This document shows, in pieces, positions 1 through 7,398 of a stretch of DNA of 64,000 nucleotides. The notes under the pieces are model-generated. The model was given only the letters and a program-made list of their open reading frames with translations. It was not told where the DNA came from and made no database searches. How positions within the stretch are numbered: position 1 is the first letter of the stretch; each line of letters opens with the position of its first letter. Origin of the DNA: Diaminobutyricimonas sp. LJ205 (GTDB taxonomy: Bacteria; Actinomycetota; Actinomycetes; Actinomycetales; Microbacteriaceae); assembly GCF_009755725.1 (NCBI RefSeq), contig NZ_CP046619.1, positions 310,001-374,000 on the forward strand, written 5' to 3'. Both the position numbers and the translations under genes were made by a program.

Positions 1-320
1 AGGTCGACGCCGACGTTGGAGAGCGCTGTTTCCAGGGTGTCAGCGACGACGGTGAACAGCGGGACCTGAAGCGTCGCAGCGACGTAGTGCACTGTCTTGC
101 CTTCAAGTGCGGCGAGGTTCTCCAACGCGGGGCCGGGCGCCTCGAACTCGTCGAACGACGCGGAGATGGAGTCGACGACCCCCTGGGCTGCTGCCGCCTC
201 CGCGGTCAGTTCGACGTCGTCGGTCGTTGCAACCTCGTCGGTGGCGGCGCTACATGCGGTGAGGGCAAGAATTGCGGCGGCGACGATCGCCGCTCGCACA
301 GTGCTGTGATTGCGTTTCAT
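1..320 (-). CDS. ABC transporter substrate-binding lipoprotein, N-terminal part (runs off left edge)
   Basis: The first 106 residues of an exported binding lipoprotein; the rest lies outside the window. Seen: an Arg/Lys start, a hydrophobic stretch at residues 10-22 and a lipobox LTAC with the lipidated Cys at 23, then a low-complexity acidic linker and GKTVHYVAATLQVPLFTVV, which looks like the first strand and helix of a periplasmic-binding (sugar type 4) fold. It is the last visible gene of the operon ATPase-permease-P450-binding protein, so it should deliver substrate to that transporter at the outer face of the membrane. The general plan matches the complete binding protein at 12535-13656. 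The substrate is unknown. The start ATG at 318-320 is the only one that gives a signal peptide. Confidence 0.8.
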   Translation of the reverse strand, partial: MKRNHSTVRAAIVAAAILALTACSAATDEVATTDDVELTAEAAAAQGVVDSISASFDEFEAPGPALENLAALEGKTVHYVAATLQVPLFTVVADTLETALSNVGVD

Positions 321-363
321 GGTGGCGGGAGCTCCATTTCTTCTTCTCTTCGTTGAGACCGGG

Positions 364-377
364 GTCCGGTGTCGGAC
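364..377 (-). other. Small intercistronic hairpin between P450 and binding-protein genes
   Basis: GTCCG (364-368) and CGGAC (373-377) form a 5-bp stem with a 4-base loop in the 87-base gap between the P450 stop and the binding-protein start. It may stabilise or separate the binding-protein mRNA. Weak on its own, but a much stronger hairpin sits beside the other binding-protein gene (13664-13697). Confidence 0.35.
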
Positions 378-407
378 GCCAGTGGTGGTGCTGGATTGAC
401 GCAACGC

Positions 408-1598
408 TCAGGCCGGCGTTGTGGCCAGTTGAGCTCGGAGGGGGAGTTCGGACAGTCCATTGATGAGCGGATGCTGCCGGTGTGCTGGTTGCCCAGCCAG
501 TTCGAAGCGATCCACCCGCTTCAGCAGCGAGTTGATCAGGCTGTGGGCTTCCAGCCGGGCGATCGCCTGGCCGACGCAACCGTGCAGGCCGTAACCGAAG
601 GACAGGTGATCCGTGGGGTTGCGGTTGATGTCGAAGATGTCCGGATTGTCGTAGTGGCGCTCGTCACGGTTGGCGGCAAGGAAATTGAGCAGCACGCGTG
701 AACCCGCGGGGATGGTGACGCCCTCGACATCCACATCACGCGTCGTCAGCCGGAAGAATCCGCGCACCGGTGACCACATGCGCAGGGTCTCTTCGAATAC
801 CTGCTTCACGAGGGAAGGGTCGCGTTTCATCGCCTCCCAGACCTCCGGCTGCTCGGCGACGAGCCTGAGCAGCGAACCGAGAGCGTTCGATGTGGTGTCC
901 AGGCCGGCGACCAGCAGGGCGTTGATCTGCAGCTGACCGCTGCGCTCATCCAGGATGCCGGCGTCGACGGCGTCGAGGATGGCTGCACCCCAACTGCCAG
1001 GCCGCAGAGCCTGACGGTTCGACACCGAGGCGATCCAGTCGACGTAGCCGATTACGGTCGGGATGAGGGCCTTCAGCCGGTCGCTGGCCGGCCCGAAGGT
1101 GTAGTTCACCGCGTCGGCACCCTCGAACAGGTGCGCGCGTGGTTCGCTCGGGATGCCGATGAGGTCTCCCACGATCTTCCGCGGGATCGATTGGGCGAGT
1201 TCGACCCCGTCGAAGGTGGGTTGCTCGAGTGCGGCCGCGACAATGTCGTCGACCTCGTCGGCGATCTGCTCGCGCAGCGCCGTTATTGCGCGAGGCGAGG
1301 TCTGCGCGGCAAGGACGCCTCGGATGACGTCGTGCTGCGGAGGGTCGGTGGCGATGATGGCCCCGATCACGGGTGCATTGCCGTCGGGAAGTAGGGCCAC
1401 GCCTTCAGCGGACGAGTACGTCTGCCAGTCCATTGCAGCGCCTCGGACGATGTCGTAGCGGCTGAGTAGCCAGAACTGGTGCTCGGGAACCCACACCGCC
1501 GGTGCGATGTCGCGGAGTTCCTTGAGCAGCTCGGGGTCGCCGGTGACGTCATTGCTGAAGACGTCCAGCGTGGTGCTGAGTGCAGTGGTGTCCACCAT
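408..1598 (-). CDS. Cytochrome P450
   Basis: A soluble bacterial P450 of 396 residues, the normal length for class I bacterial enzymes that take electrons from ferredoxin. Seen: I-helix oxygen-activation motif AGLDTTSN, the K-helix ExxR in EETLRMW, and the heme loop FGYGLHGCVG with the axial Cys at 341. It would hydroxylate or otherwise oxidise a small hydrophobic molecule in the cytoplasm. It lies between the permease and binding-protein genes of an ABC transporter, 33 bases after the permease stop, with GGAGG before the ATG. The placement suggests it acts on the imported compound. No ferredoxin or ferredoxin reductase gene is adjacent, so redox partners must be encoded elsewhere. The CYP family cannot be assigned by eye. 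Confidence 0.95.
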   Translation of the reverse strand: MVDTTALSTTLDVFSNDVTGDPELLKELRDIAPAVWVPEHQFWLLSRYDIVRGAAMDWQTYSSAEGVALLPDGNAPVIGAIIATDPPQHDVIRGVLAAQTSPRAITALREQIADEVDDIVAAALEQPTFDGVELAQSIPRKIVGDLIGIPSEPRAHLFEGADAVNYTFGPASDRLKALIPTVIGYVDWIASVSNRQALRPGSWGAAILDAVDAGILDERSGQLQINALLVAGLDTTSNALGSLLRLVAEQPEVWEAMKRDPSLVKQVFEETLRMWSPVRGFFRLTTRDVDVEGVTIPAGSRVLLNFLAANRDERHYDNPDIFDINRNPTDHLSFGYGLHGCVGQAIARLEAHSLINSLLKRVDRFELAGQPAHRQHPLINGLSELPLRAQLATTPA

Positions 1599-1631
1599 GA
1601 GGAGCCTCCATTCGGGTGGTGCGGGTTGCGG

Positions 1632-2663
1632 TTAGGCGCGGATGCGCCGCTGGAGCAGGAACGAGACCGTGACGGCGGCGACCAGCACGACGCCGTAGAA
1701 CACGTCGGTCACCCAGCCGGCCTGGCCGTGCAGCTGGAGCCCGAATACACCCGTGAGCAGGAAGTAGCCCGCGATGAGCATCCCGATCGGGTTGAACCGG
1801 CCGGGCACGATGGCGACGGTGCCGAGGAACACAGCAGCGAAGGTCGGCATGAGGTTGGTCGCGGCGGTGCCGGGGTTGAATCCGCCGAGCCCGATCGACA
1901 GGATGACTCCGGCGAGTCCGCAGAGCAGCGCAGAAGAGAGGTAGGCGCCGACCCGGATCCGGGTCACCGAAATGCCTGCGAGCCGCGCCACGTCCCGGTT
2001 GGAGCCGACGAACAGCATGTGGCGTCCGAGCGGGGTCGCGCTCATGATGTAGGCGACGATCGCCACGAGGATCACGCCGTACCAGAAGATCATCGGAAGT
2101 CCGAGGAATCTGCCCAGGGTGATTACGGAGAGCGCCGAGTCGAGGCCGCTCACCGTGGTTTCCCGCGACATCAGGAAGGCGAGCCCGCCTGCCACGCTGG
2201 AGACGCCGAGGGTGACAACCACCGAATTGATGCCGACGATCACGATGAGCACGGCATTGATGATTCCGAAAACGAGCGCCACACCGAAGGCTGCGAGCAC
2301 GGCGGGAAGGAACGGCCAGCCTTCGAACACGACGAGCGCGGGGACGGTGACCGCGGAGATGCCAAAGATGCCGGCGAATGAGAGGTCGAACTCGCCGACC
2401 GCCATGGTGATGACAACGGCCAGCCCGAGGAAGATCAGGGGCGTTTGCGTGCTGAGTACCGCACGCATCGCCGCGATCGCACTGACATCACCGGGTGCGG
2501 TCGCGACGAGCACCACGATCATGATGAGCCAGATGAGCACCAGGCTGTAGCGCTGCAGCACGATCGAACCGATGCGCCGGGCGAGGCTCGCTCCTGTGCG
2601 CGCTGGGATGTCGGATGCCGGAGGCCGTTTGGCGTCGTTACGTGATGGGGATGTGGTGGTCAT
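1632..2663 (-). CDS. ABC transporter permease, RbsC-like
   Basis: A 343-residue integral membrane permease of the branched-chain amino acid/ribose type (BPD_transp_2 family). Seen: about eight to ten hydrophobic segments, and the family hallmarks GEFDLSFAGIFGIS near the middle of the N-terminal half and FLGTVAIVPGRFNPIG near the C-terminus. It forms the membrane channel with the ATPase encoded just upstream. The start was placed at ATG 2661-2663 because it overlaps the ATPase stop as ATGA and has GAAGGAG seven bases upstream; an open frame extends further 5-prime but is Arg-rich and lies inside the ATPase gene. Translational coupling to the ATPase is likely. It is paralogous to the permease at 15263-16285. 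Confidence 0.92.
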   Translation of the reverse strand: MTTTSPSRNDAKRPPASDIPARTGASLARRIGSIVLQRYSLVLIWLIMIVVLVATAPGDVSAIAAMRAVLSTQTPLIFLGLAVVITMAVGEFDLSFAGIFGISAVTVPALVVFEGWPFLPAVLAAFGVALVFGIINAVLIVIVGINSVVVTLGVSSVAGGLAFLMSRETTVSGLDSALSVITLGRFLGLPMIFWYGVILVAIVAYIMSATPLGRHMLFVGSNRDVARLAGISVTRIRVGAYLSSALLCGLAGVILSIGLGGFNPGTAATNLMPTFAAVFLGTVAIVPGRFNPIGMLIAGYFLLTGVFGLQLHGQAGWVTDVFYGVVLVAAVTVSFLLQRRIRA

Positions 2664-4189
2664 GCTGCGTCTCCTTCGACGGGAGGGAAGATGGTGTTCA
2701 AGATCGTGTCCGCGGTGAACGGTCCGCGCAGTTCGCGGGCGACGACGCCGTCCTCGAGCACCAGTACCCGGTCGCACACGGCGGCGAGGTCTTCGACTTC
2801 GGAGGAGCACAGCACGACGGCTGCGCCATCCGCGGCTGCCTGGCGCGTGGCGCGAAGCACCGCGGTGCGAGCACCGACATCCACGGCCTGCGTGGGGTCA
2901 TCGAGAACGAGCAGGGCAGGCTTGCCGATGAGCCACTTGCCCATCAGCACCTTCTGCTGGTTGCCGCCACTCATGGTTGCGACCACGGCCTTGCGGTCCG
3001 CGGGCGTCACGTTGAAGTGGTCCAGGATCGCCTGGGTCTCGATGCCCTGCCAGCGTCGGCCGGTCCACCATGGCTTACCGTTCGTGCGCAGGTGCGGGAG
3101 CGTGACGTTCTCCTCGACGGTAAGCGTGGTGGCGAGTCCCTTGGCGGCTCGGTCTTGGGGGATGAATGCCACCCCGGCGCGGAGCAGGTCGATGGTGCGA
3201 TTGCGGTCGAGTGGGAGGACTGTGCCGTCGATCACGAGCTCGCCGCTGGCGCTGGTCGCGCCGCCGAGCAGTGCAGCGAAGCCCGGGAGGCCGGAATCCA
3301 CGGCGCCGGTGACACCGAGAACTTCGCCGTGTGCGACGTGTGCGCTGACGCCCCGAACCCGCCCGCCAGTGATGTCGCGAAGCTCAACCCCGCCGTCGCG
3401 CAGCCGGGTCGGCATCGCCTGTACGAAGTTGTCGAGCTCTCCCTCGTGCCCGAGCACGAGCCGGGTCAGGGCTGCTTCGTCGAGGTCTGCGGTGGGCAGG
3501 CCGGTTTCGACGACTCGCCCGTTGCGCAGCGCGGTGGCGCGGTCCGCGATCTCCAGCACTTCCTTGAGGTTGTGGCTGACCAGCAGCACCGCTGTGCCTT
3601 GCCGGGCGAGGAAGCGGATCATCTCGTAGAACGCGGGCAGCGCCTCGTGGGGGATGGCCCGCGAGGACTCGTCGAAGACGATGACGCCGGTGCCGGGGGT
3701 GCGCTCCTGCAAGGCCCGGGCAACCGCAACGGCGACGCGCTCACTCGGGGTGAGGGTGGCGACCTTGGCAGCGGGGTCGATATCGAGCCCGAGGAAGTCG
3801 AAACTCTGGCGCACTGCGGCGCGGTCCTTGGCGGTGTCGATCCATCGGGTGAACCGCCGGGTGCTGTGTCGGCCGACTCGAGCGTTCTCGCGAACGCTGA
3901 GGTCGGCGATCAGGCCGAGGTCTTGATGAACAAACGCCAGACCTGCCTCATGCAGCCGCTTGGGCTCAATCGGCGGGCCGATCCGTTCGCCGTCCACCAG
4001 GATGTCGGCGCCGGGGTCTGGCCGGTAGACGCCGCTGATCAGCTTGATCAGTGTCGATTTTCCGGAGCCGTTCTGGCCGACCAGGGCGTGGATCTCACCC
4101 GGGGCGATGCTGATGTGGGCATTGTCGAGCACGGTGACGCCCGCGAATGTTTTGGAGAGGTTCCGAACCTCGAGGCGCGGCGCGTTCAC
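2660..4189 (-). CDS. ABC transporter ATP-binding protein, RbsA-like, two ABC domains
   Basis: A 509-residue tandem ATPase that energises the permease encoded next to it. Domain 1 (about 1-240) has Walker A GQNGSGKST, Q-loop HQD and Walker B VIVFDES; the signature region is divergent (LTPSERVAVAVARAL). Domain 2 (about 255-500) has the usual RbsA-type degenerate P-loop region, a good signature MSGGNQQKV and Walker B LLVLDDPTQ, where the catalytic Glu position is Asp. These changes suggest only one good hydrolysis site. It starts at GTG 4187-4189, since an in-frame stop lies just upstream; this GTG overlaps the stop of a 22-codon leader reading frame as GTGA. It is paralogous to the ATPase at 13722-15245. 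Confidence 0.92.
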   Translation of the reverse strand: MNAPRLEVRNLSKTFAGVTVLDNAHISIAPGEIHALVGQNGSGKSTLIKLISGVYRPDPGADILVDGERIGPPIEPKRLHEAGLAFVHQDLGLIADLSVRENARVGRHSTRRFTRWIDTAKDRAAVRQSFDFLGLDIDPAAKVATLTPSERVAVAVARALQERTPGTGVIVFDESSRAIPHEALPAFYEMIRFLARQGTAVLLVSHNLKEVLEIADRATALRNGRVVETGLPTADLDEAALTRLVLGHEGELDNFVQAMPTRLRDGGVELRDITGGRVRGVSAHVAHGEVLGVTGAVDSGLPGFAALLGGATSASGELVIDGTVLPLDRNRTIDLLRAGVAFIPQDRAAKGLATTLTVEENVTLPHLRTNGKPWWTGRRWQGIETQAILDHFNVTPADRKAVVATMSGGNQQKVLMGKWLIGKPALLVLDDPTQAVDVGARTAVLRATRQAAADGAAVVLCSSEVEDLAAVCDRVLVLEDGVVARELRGPFTADTILNTIFPPVEGDAA

Positions 4190-4254
4190 TTGACGCTCCG
4201 CTCAGCCGGGCGCGGCTCGCTCAGGGGCATTGCAATTTCTCGTTCGCACGACAC
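4186..4254 (-). CDS. Possible 22-residue leader ORF coupled to the ABC ATPase
   Basis: A GTG at 4252-4254 opens 22 codons (begins MSCEREIAMPLSEPR) that end in TGA overlapping the ATPase start as GTGA. The Shine-Dalgarno AAGGAGG at 4264-4270 is nine bases before this GTG and is far better than the site in front of the ATPase itself. This is the pattern of translational coupling. No family is recognised and the peptide may only be a ribosome loader. An overlapping 12-codon frame from GTG 4257-4259 is a poorer fit to the same ribosome site. Confidence 0.5.
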   Translation of the reverse strand: MSCEREIAMPLSEPRPAERSVK

Positions 4255-4282
4255 TGCACCGCACCTCCTTGTGTGGCAGACA

Positions 4283-4306
4283 GGGCGCGAAAGTCGTTTC
4301 CAGCCC
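4283..4306. promoter_or_regulatory. 24-bp dyad, probable operator of the ABC-P450 operon
   Basis: GGGC-N2-GAAA-N4-TTTC-N2-GCCC is symmetric at all sixteen specified bases. It lies just downstream of the predicted transcription start of the operon, a position suited to a repressor. The core GAAAGTCGTTTCC resembles LacI-family operators, but no LacI gene is in the window. Confidence 0.5.
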
Positions 4307-4319
4307 TTTTGGTACGACA

Positions 4320-4348
4320 GTTGTAGCACTCACTTGATGCTCTGTCCA
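4320..4348 (-). promoter_or_regulatory. Probable sigma-70-type promoter of the ABC-P450 operon
   Basis: On the minus strand TGGACA (4343-4348), a 17-base spacer and TACAAC (4320-4325) fit a vegetative promoter. The start would be near 4312, giving a leader of about 120 bases before the ATPase that includes the dyad and the small leader frame. Confidence 0.5.
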
Positions 4349-4691
4349 GTGAAAACCCTTAAAGTCGCGCGACTGGACGAGTCATCGCCTGTCCGACTTG
4401 GGTGGGCGGCGCGAGCAGCGGCCCCATGCGTGTCGGCGGACTCGGCGGTACCGCCATCGGCGTGGCCGTCATGGGTCTCGGGCGGGTCTTCCGGACTCGC
4501 GGAAGCGCGCGGGCGCGGACGCGGGCGCGGCAACCAGCGATCGGGGCTCAGAGTTGGCGGGGCCTCGAGAGCCGGCGCGGCCCCGCCAACGGTGTCCTCG
4601 ACGTGCTCTACCTGGGCATGGCTCGGCACCGTGCGTCCGTCTCGCCGAGAGGTCGCACGGTGCCGAGGATGCCCCCGTTACAACGGGAGTG
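4349..4691. other. Intergenic stretch without a recognised gene
   Basis: Between the ABC-P450 promoter and the stop of the hydrolase gene. A Pro/Ala-rich open frame on the minus strand (4330-4629) has no ribosome site and low-complexity content, so I do not call it. The only clear structure is the hairpin at 4622-4667. Confidence 0.5.
4622..4667 (-). terminator. Long hairpin after the hydrolase gene
   Basis: CTCGGCACCGTGCG (4622-4635) pairs perfectly with CGCACGGTGCCGAG (4654-4667), with a small inner stem TCTC/GAGA in the loop. It follows the hydrolase stop by about 25 bases. There is no T-tract, as is common for actinobacterial terminator-like hairpins. Confidence 0.6.
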
Positions 4692-5573
4692 TCAGTTCAC
4701 GCTCAAATCCATGATCCGGTCGATCAGTTCGCTGTCCGGGGACACGAATGAGAAGAGCTCATCGAAATGATTGCGGTCGGGCTGCTTGTAGTAGTCGCCC
4801 GTGAGTCCGGCGGCACGCCAAGCATCGAAGAAGTCCTTCGACTGTCGATCGAATTCTTCGGTCTGCAGTCCGCCGAGGGTTACCAACAGTGGTGGCGCGG
4901 ACGTCGGCAGGTCAAGGATTGGGCTGTACTTGATGACCTGGTCCCCCGTCAGTTGGAGTGACGGTTGCAGGAACGTGTTCCGCAGGGGGCGAATGTCGAA
5001 CAGGCCACTGATGGCGCAACCACCTCGAATCGTGTTCTCTGGAAGTCCGTACACTCCCTCCCAGTCGGTGTCGAGGAGGACAGCAGTCGCGTGGCCGCCA
5101 GCGGAGTGCCCCGACACGATGAGCCGCTCGGGGTCGGCGCCAAACTCCGCCGCGTGCCGGTAGGTCCAGGCGACTGCGGCACGCTGCTGCCGGACGATCT
5201 CGTCAAGCGAGACCGTCGGGCAGAGCGCGTACGACGGGATGACCATCGTCGCGCCCCTGCCCACGAGTCCGCGCGCCATGAAGCTGAAACCCTTCCGGCT
5301 GTTGAGGCGCCAATACCCCCCATGGATGAACACCACCACGGGTCCGCCAGGCTCACCCGGGAAGACGTCTAGTCGCTCTGCCAGGGTGGGGCCATACGGA
5401 ATATCCAGCACGGCGCCCAGCTCGTCACGCGCTTGGGCGCTGTCGCTAGCGAACTGCGCACCCAGCGCCATGAGCTGCTCCCGCGGCACCGTCGCCTCAA
5501 TGTCGTACTGCTGATCGAGTTCTTCCTGCGAGGTGAACCGTTTGCCGGCTGGTGTCTCGTACAAGGTGTGCAT
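4692..5573 (-). CDS. Alpha/beta hydrolase, arylformamidase-like
   Basis: A 293-residue cytoplasmic hydrolase. Seen: oxyanion motif HGGYW, the nucleophile elbow GHSAGG (Ser flanked by His and Ala) and a late His in DRNHFDELF; these match the HGGYW-type alpha/beta hydrolases that include bacterial kynurenine formamidases. It probably hydrolyses a small amide or ester. The start ATG 5571-5573 was chosen because AAAGGGGAC precedes it and the protein begins as other family members do; a longer open frame upstream lies inside the neighbouring gene. It is 16 bases downstream of the amidohydrolase and surely co-transcribed with it. No other tryptophan-catabolic gene is near, so a role on kynurenine is only one option. 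Confidence 0.85.
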   Translation of the reverse strand: MHTLYETPAGKRFTSQEELDQQYDIEATVPREQLMALGAQFASDSAQARDELGAVLDIPYGPTLAERLDVFPGEPGGPVVVFIHGGYWRLNSRKGFSFMARGLVGRGATMVIPSYALCPTVSLDEIVRQQRAAVAWTYRHAAEFGADPERLIVSGHSAGGHATAVLLDTDWEGVYGLPENTIRGGCAISGLFDIRPLRNTFLQPSLQLTGDQVIKYSPILDLPTSAPPLLVTLGGLQTEEFDRQSKDFFDAWRAAGLTGDYYKQPDRNHFDELFSFVSPDSELIDRIMDLSVN

Positions 5574-5589
5574 GTGAGGTCCCCTTTGG

Positions 5590-7308
5590 TCAGTGGGCGT
5601 CGGAATCGGTGAGTGCACCGCTGTCGTAGACCGTCTTGCCGGCCACGATCGTGCGGAGAACTTCGGTCTCGGGAAGGTCGTCGAGCGCGCACGTCGAGGG
5701 ATCGCGATCCACGATGGCGAGGTCGGCATGGTAACCGGGCTGCAGTGAGCCGATCCCCTCCCACTGCATCAGTCGTGCGCCGTTCCGCGTCCACGTGGCG
5801 AGCGACTGCTGGCGCGTGAGCGCCTGCCCCGGAAGGAGGTTCCGGTGGCCGCTGCCGGCGAACTCGTGGGTCTCGGCCAGCCACATCTGCTCGAATGGGC
5901 TGCTCGGGCCCCAGTCGATGCAGGACGACACGTTCAGTCCGAGATCGACGAAACGCTTCATGGGCGAGAGGTCCGCGAGGATCTCGTCGCCGATGAGCTC
6001 GGCGAAGGTGTCTCCCATTCCCCAGCCGAAGCCGGCCCCCACGGTGATCTGGAAGTTCAGTTCCGCATATCGCTTCGCCTGCGCCTCGCTGGTGATCAGG
6101 CAGTGCTGGGCCACCCAGTCCCGGCTCTTGATGTCGTACTTGTCGACGTAGGGCTCAATGGAGTCGAAGAAGTCGTCGTGATCGAGGTAGGAGTACATGT
6201 TCATGTTGAGGCGGAGGTCGTTCTTGCAGCAGTACTCGACGACCATTTCCTCCACCCATTTCGGAATGGCCGCCGCCTCCCCGCCCATTCCTCCGAGTGG
6301 GTTCCGGTAGGGCTCCCGGTGCCGGAATGCCCCAGTGGCAATCACTCCTGACCGTCCGAGGGTGACACCGTTCACGCGCATCAGGTCGTCGGTGATCTGC
6401 GTCAGCGAGGTTGCGAGTTCGAGGCGTTCCCGGATGGAGTCACGGGTCGGATCGAGCGTGGGGAAGAAGGACCAGTTGGCGACATCGAGGGTAGCCAGAA
6501 CCCGCAAGGTCATCTCATCGGCCGTGCGCAGGTTCTGCCAGCCCTGAATGTGATCGGGTTCCATCGCGTGAGAGTGGTAAACGCTGGTGATGCCCGCCTG
6601 ATTGGCCGTCGCCATCCCCTCACGCGCGCCCATGTCCCAGAGTCCTGGGGGCGGCGGCGGCATCTTTCCAAGGATCGAGAGCCAGAACGGGTCGTTGGTG
6701 TAGTAGTAGTAGACGGGACCGAAGAGCCGTCCGGTCGGAGCGCCGCCTTCCTTTTCGATGGTGACCGTGTTCACCACATCAGGGAGCCCGCCGTCGATCC
6801 CCACCTCGGCCAGGCCGCGGCTGTTGAATGCCGTGACGCTCGGAGTCGTCGGTGTCCACCCCTGAATGACGACGGGATGATCGGTCGTCGCGCGGTCCAG
6901 GACGTGACGGTCGGGCAAGGCCTGCTCGGGCAGGTCGCGGTAGGACCGACGGACGAAGTAGTGGGCCTCCCCGACCGGAGTCGCTCGGATCCATTGTCCA
7001 GCCGGTGTCACCGCTGCCACCGCCCGGATGCGTTCGACAATGTCATTGTGATCGCGGGCGTCGGAGAGATCCACGGTACCCAACTGGATGCCGGCGAAAT
7101 GCTGGTGGTGCGAGTGGCCATCGACGAGCCCCGGCATGGCTGTCGCGCCGTCGAGATCCAGTCGCGCGGCACCTGGTCCCGCCAGACTGGCCATCTCCTC
7201 CTCGGCACCCACGGCCAGCACCCGGCCACTGTCGATGACCAATGCCTCATGCGAGGACATCGCCTCGTCGCAAGTCAGGATGGGGCCACCGGTGATAAGT
7301 GTTCGCAT
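5590..7308 (-). CDS. Amidohydrolase family protein (YtcJ/LAF3-like)
   Basis: A 572-residue metal-dependent amidohydrolase of the amidohydrolase-3 family. Seen: start strand TLITGGPILTCDE, metal ligands in DGHSHHQHFAG near residue 65, a long TIM-barrel body and a C-terminal AIVDRDPST segment that returns to the small beta domain. Such proteins hydrolyse C-N bonds in small molecules; the substrate here is unknown. ATG 7306-7308 has AAAGGAG in front and is preferred to an ATG eight codons upstream. It heads an operon with the alpha/beta hydrolase, and its leader carries two 16-bp direct repeats that look like a regulator site. A TetR gene lies immediately upstream on the same strand. Confidence 0.88.
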   Translation of the reverse strand: MRTLITGGPILTCDEAMSSHEALVIDSGRVLAVGAEEEMASLAGPGAARLDLDGATAMPGLVDGHSHHQHFAGIQLGTVDLSDARDHNDIVERIRAVAAVTPAGQWIRATPVGEAHYFVRRSYRDLPEQALPDRHVLDRATTDHPVVIQGWTPTTPSVTAFNSRGLAEVGIDGGLPDVVNTVTIEKEGGAPTGRLFGPVYYYYTNDPFWLSILGKMPPPPPGLWDMGAREGMATANQAGITSVYHSHAMEPDHIQGWQNLRTADEMTLRVLATLDVANWSFFPTLDPTRDSIRERLELATSLTQITDDLMRVNGVTLGRSGVIATGAFRHREPYRNPLGGMGGEAAAIPKWVEEMVVEYCCKNDLRLNMNMYSYLDHDDFFDSIEPYVDKYDIKSRDWVAQHCLITSEAQAKRYAELNFQITVGAGFGWGMGDTFAELIGDEILADLSPMKRFVDLGLNVSSCIDWGPSSPFEQMWLAETHEFAGSGHRNLLPGQALTRQQSLATWTRNGARLMQWEGIGSLQPGYHADLAIVDRDPSTCALDDLPETEVLRTIVAGKTVYDSGALTDSDAH

Positions 7309-7320
7309 ACGACTACTCCT

Positions 7321-7357
7321 TTGAAGACGCACTGAACTCGATTGAAGTCGGACTGAA
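7321..7357. promoter_or_regulatory. Two 16-bp direct repeats in the amidohydrolase leader
   Basis: TTGAAGACGCACTGAA (7321-7336) and TTGAAGTCGGACTGAA (7342-7357) match at 14 of 16 positions with a period of 21 bp. On the coding strand this makes four TTCA half-sites spaced 10-11 bp apart. The block sits between the likely transcription start and the ribosome site, so a bound protein would stop elongation or initiation. Confidence 0.6.
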
Positions 7358-7366
7358 TTGTTCGAA

Positions 7367-7372
7367 AGTATA
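7367..7372 (-). promoter_or_regulatory. -10 element of the amidohydrolase promoter
   Basis: TATACT on the minus strand in an AT-rich stretch (7340-7400), with ATTGAA/TTGAAT 15-16 bases upstream as a possible -35. It is one of the best -10 hexamers in the window. Confidence 0.55.
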
Positions 7373-7398
7373 GGAGCAATCTAGTTAATTCAATACAT

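Noticed and set aside
4330-4629. 99-codon Pro/Ala/Ser-rich minus-strand frame
   Set aside because: Low-complexity content, no ribosome site, and it overlaps the predicted promoter of the ABC-P450 operon.
2615-4714. 699-codon open frame on the plus strand opposite the ABC ATPase
   Set aside because: It is the antisense shadow of the ATPase gene caused by GC-rich third positions; its composition is unlike any protein and it lacks a ribosome site.
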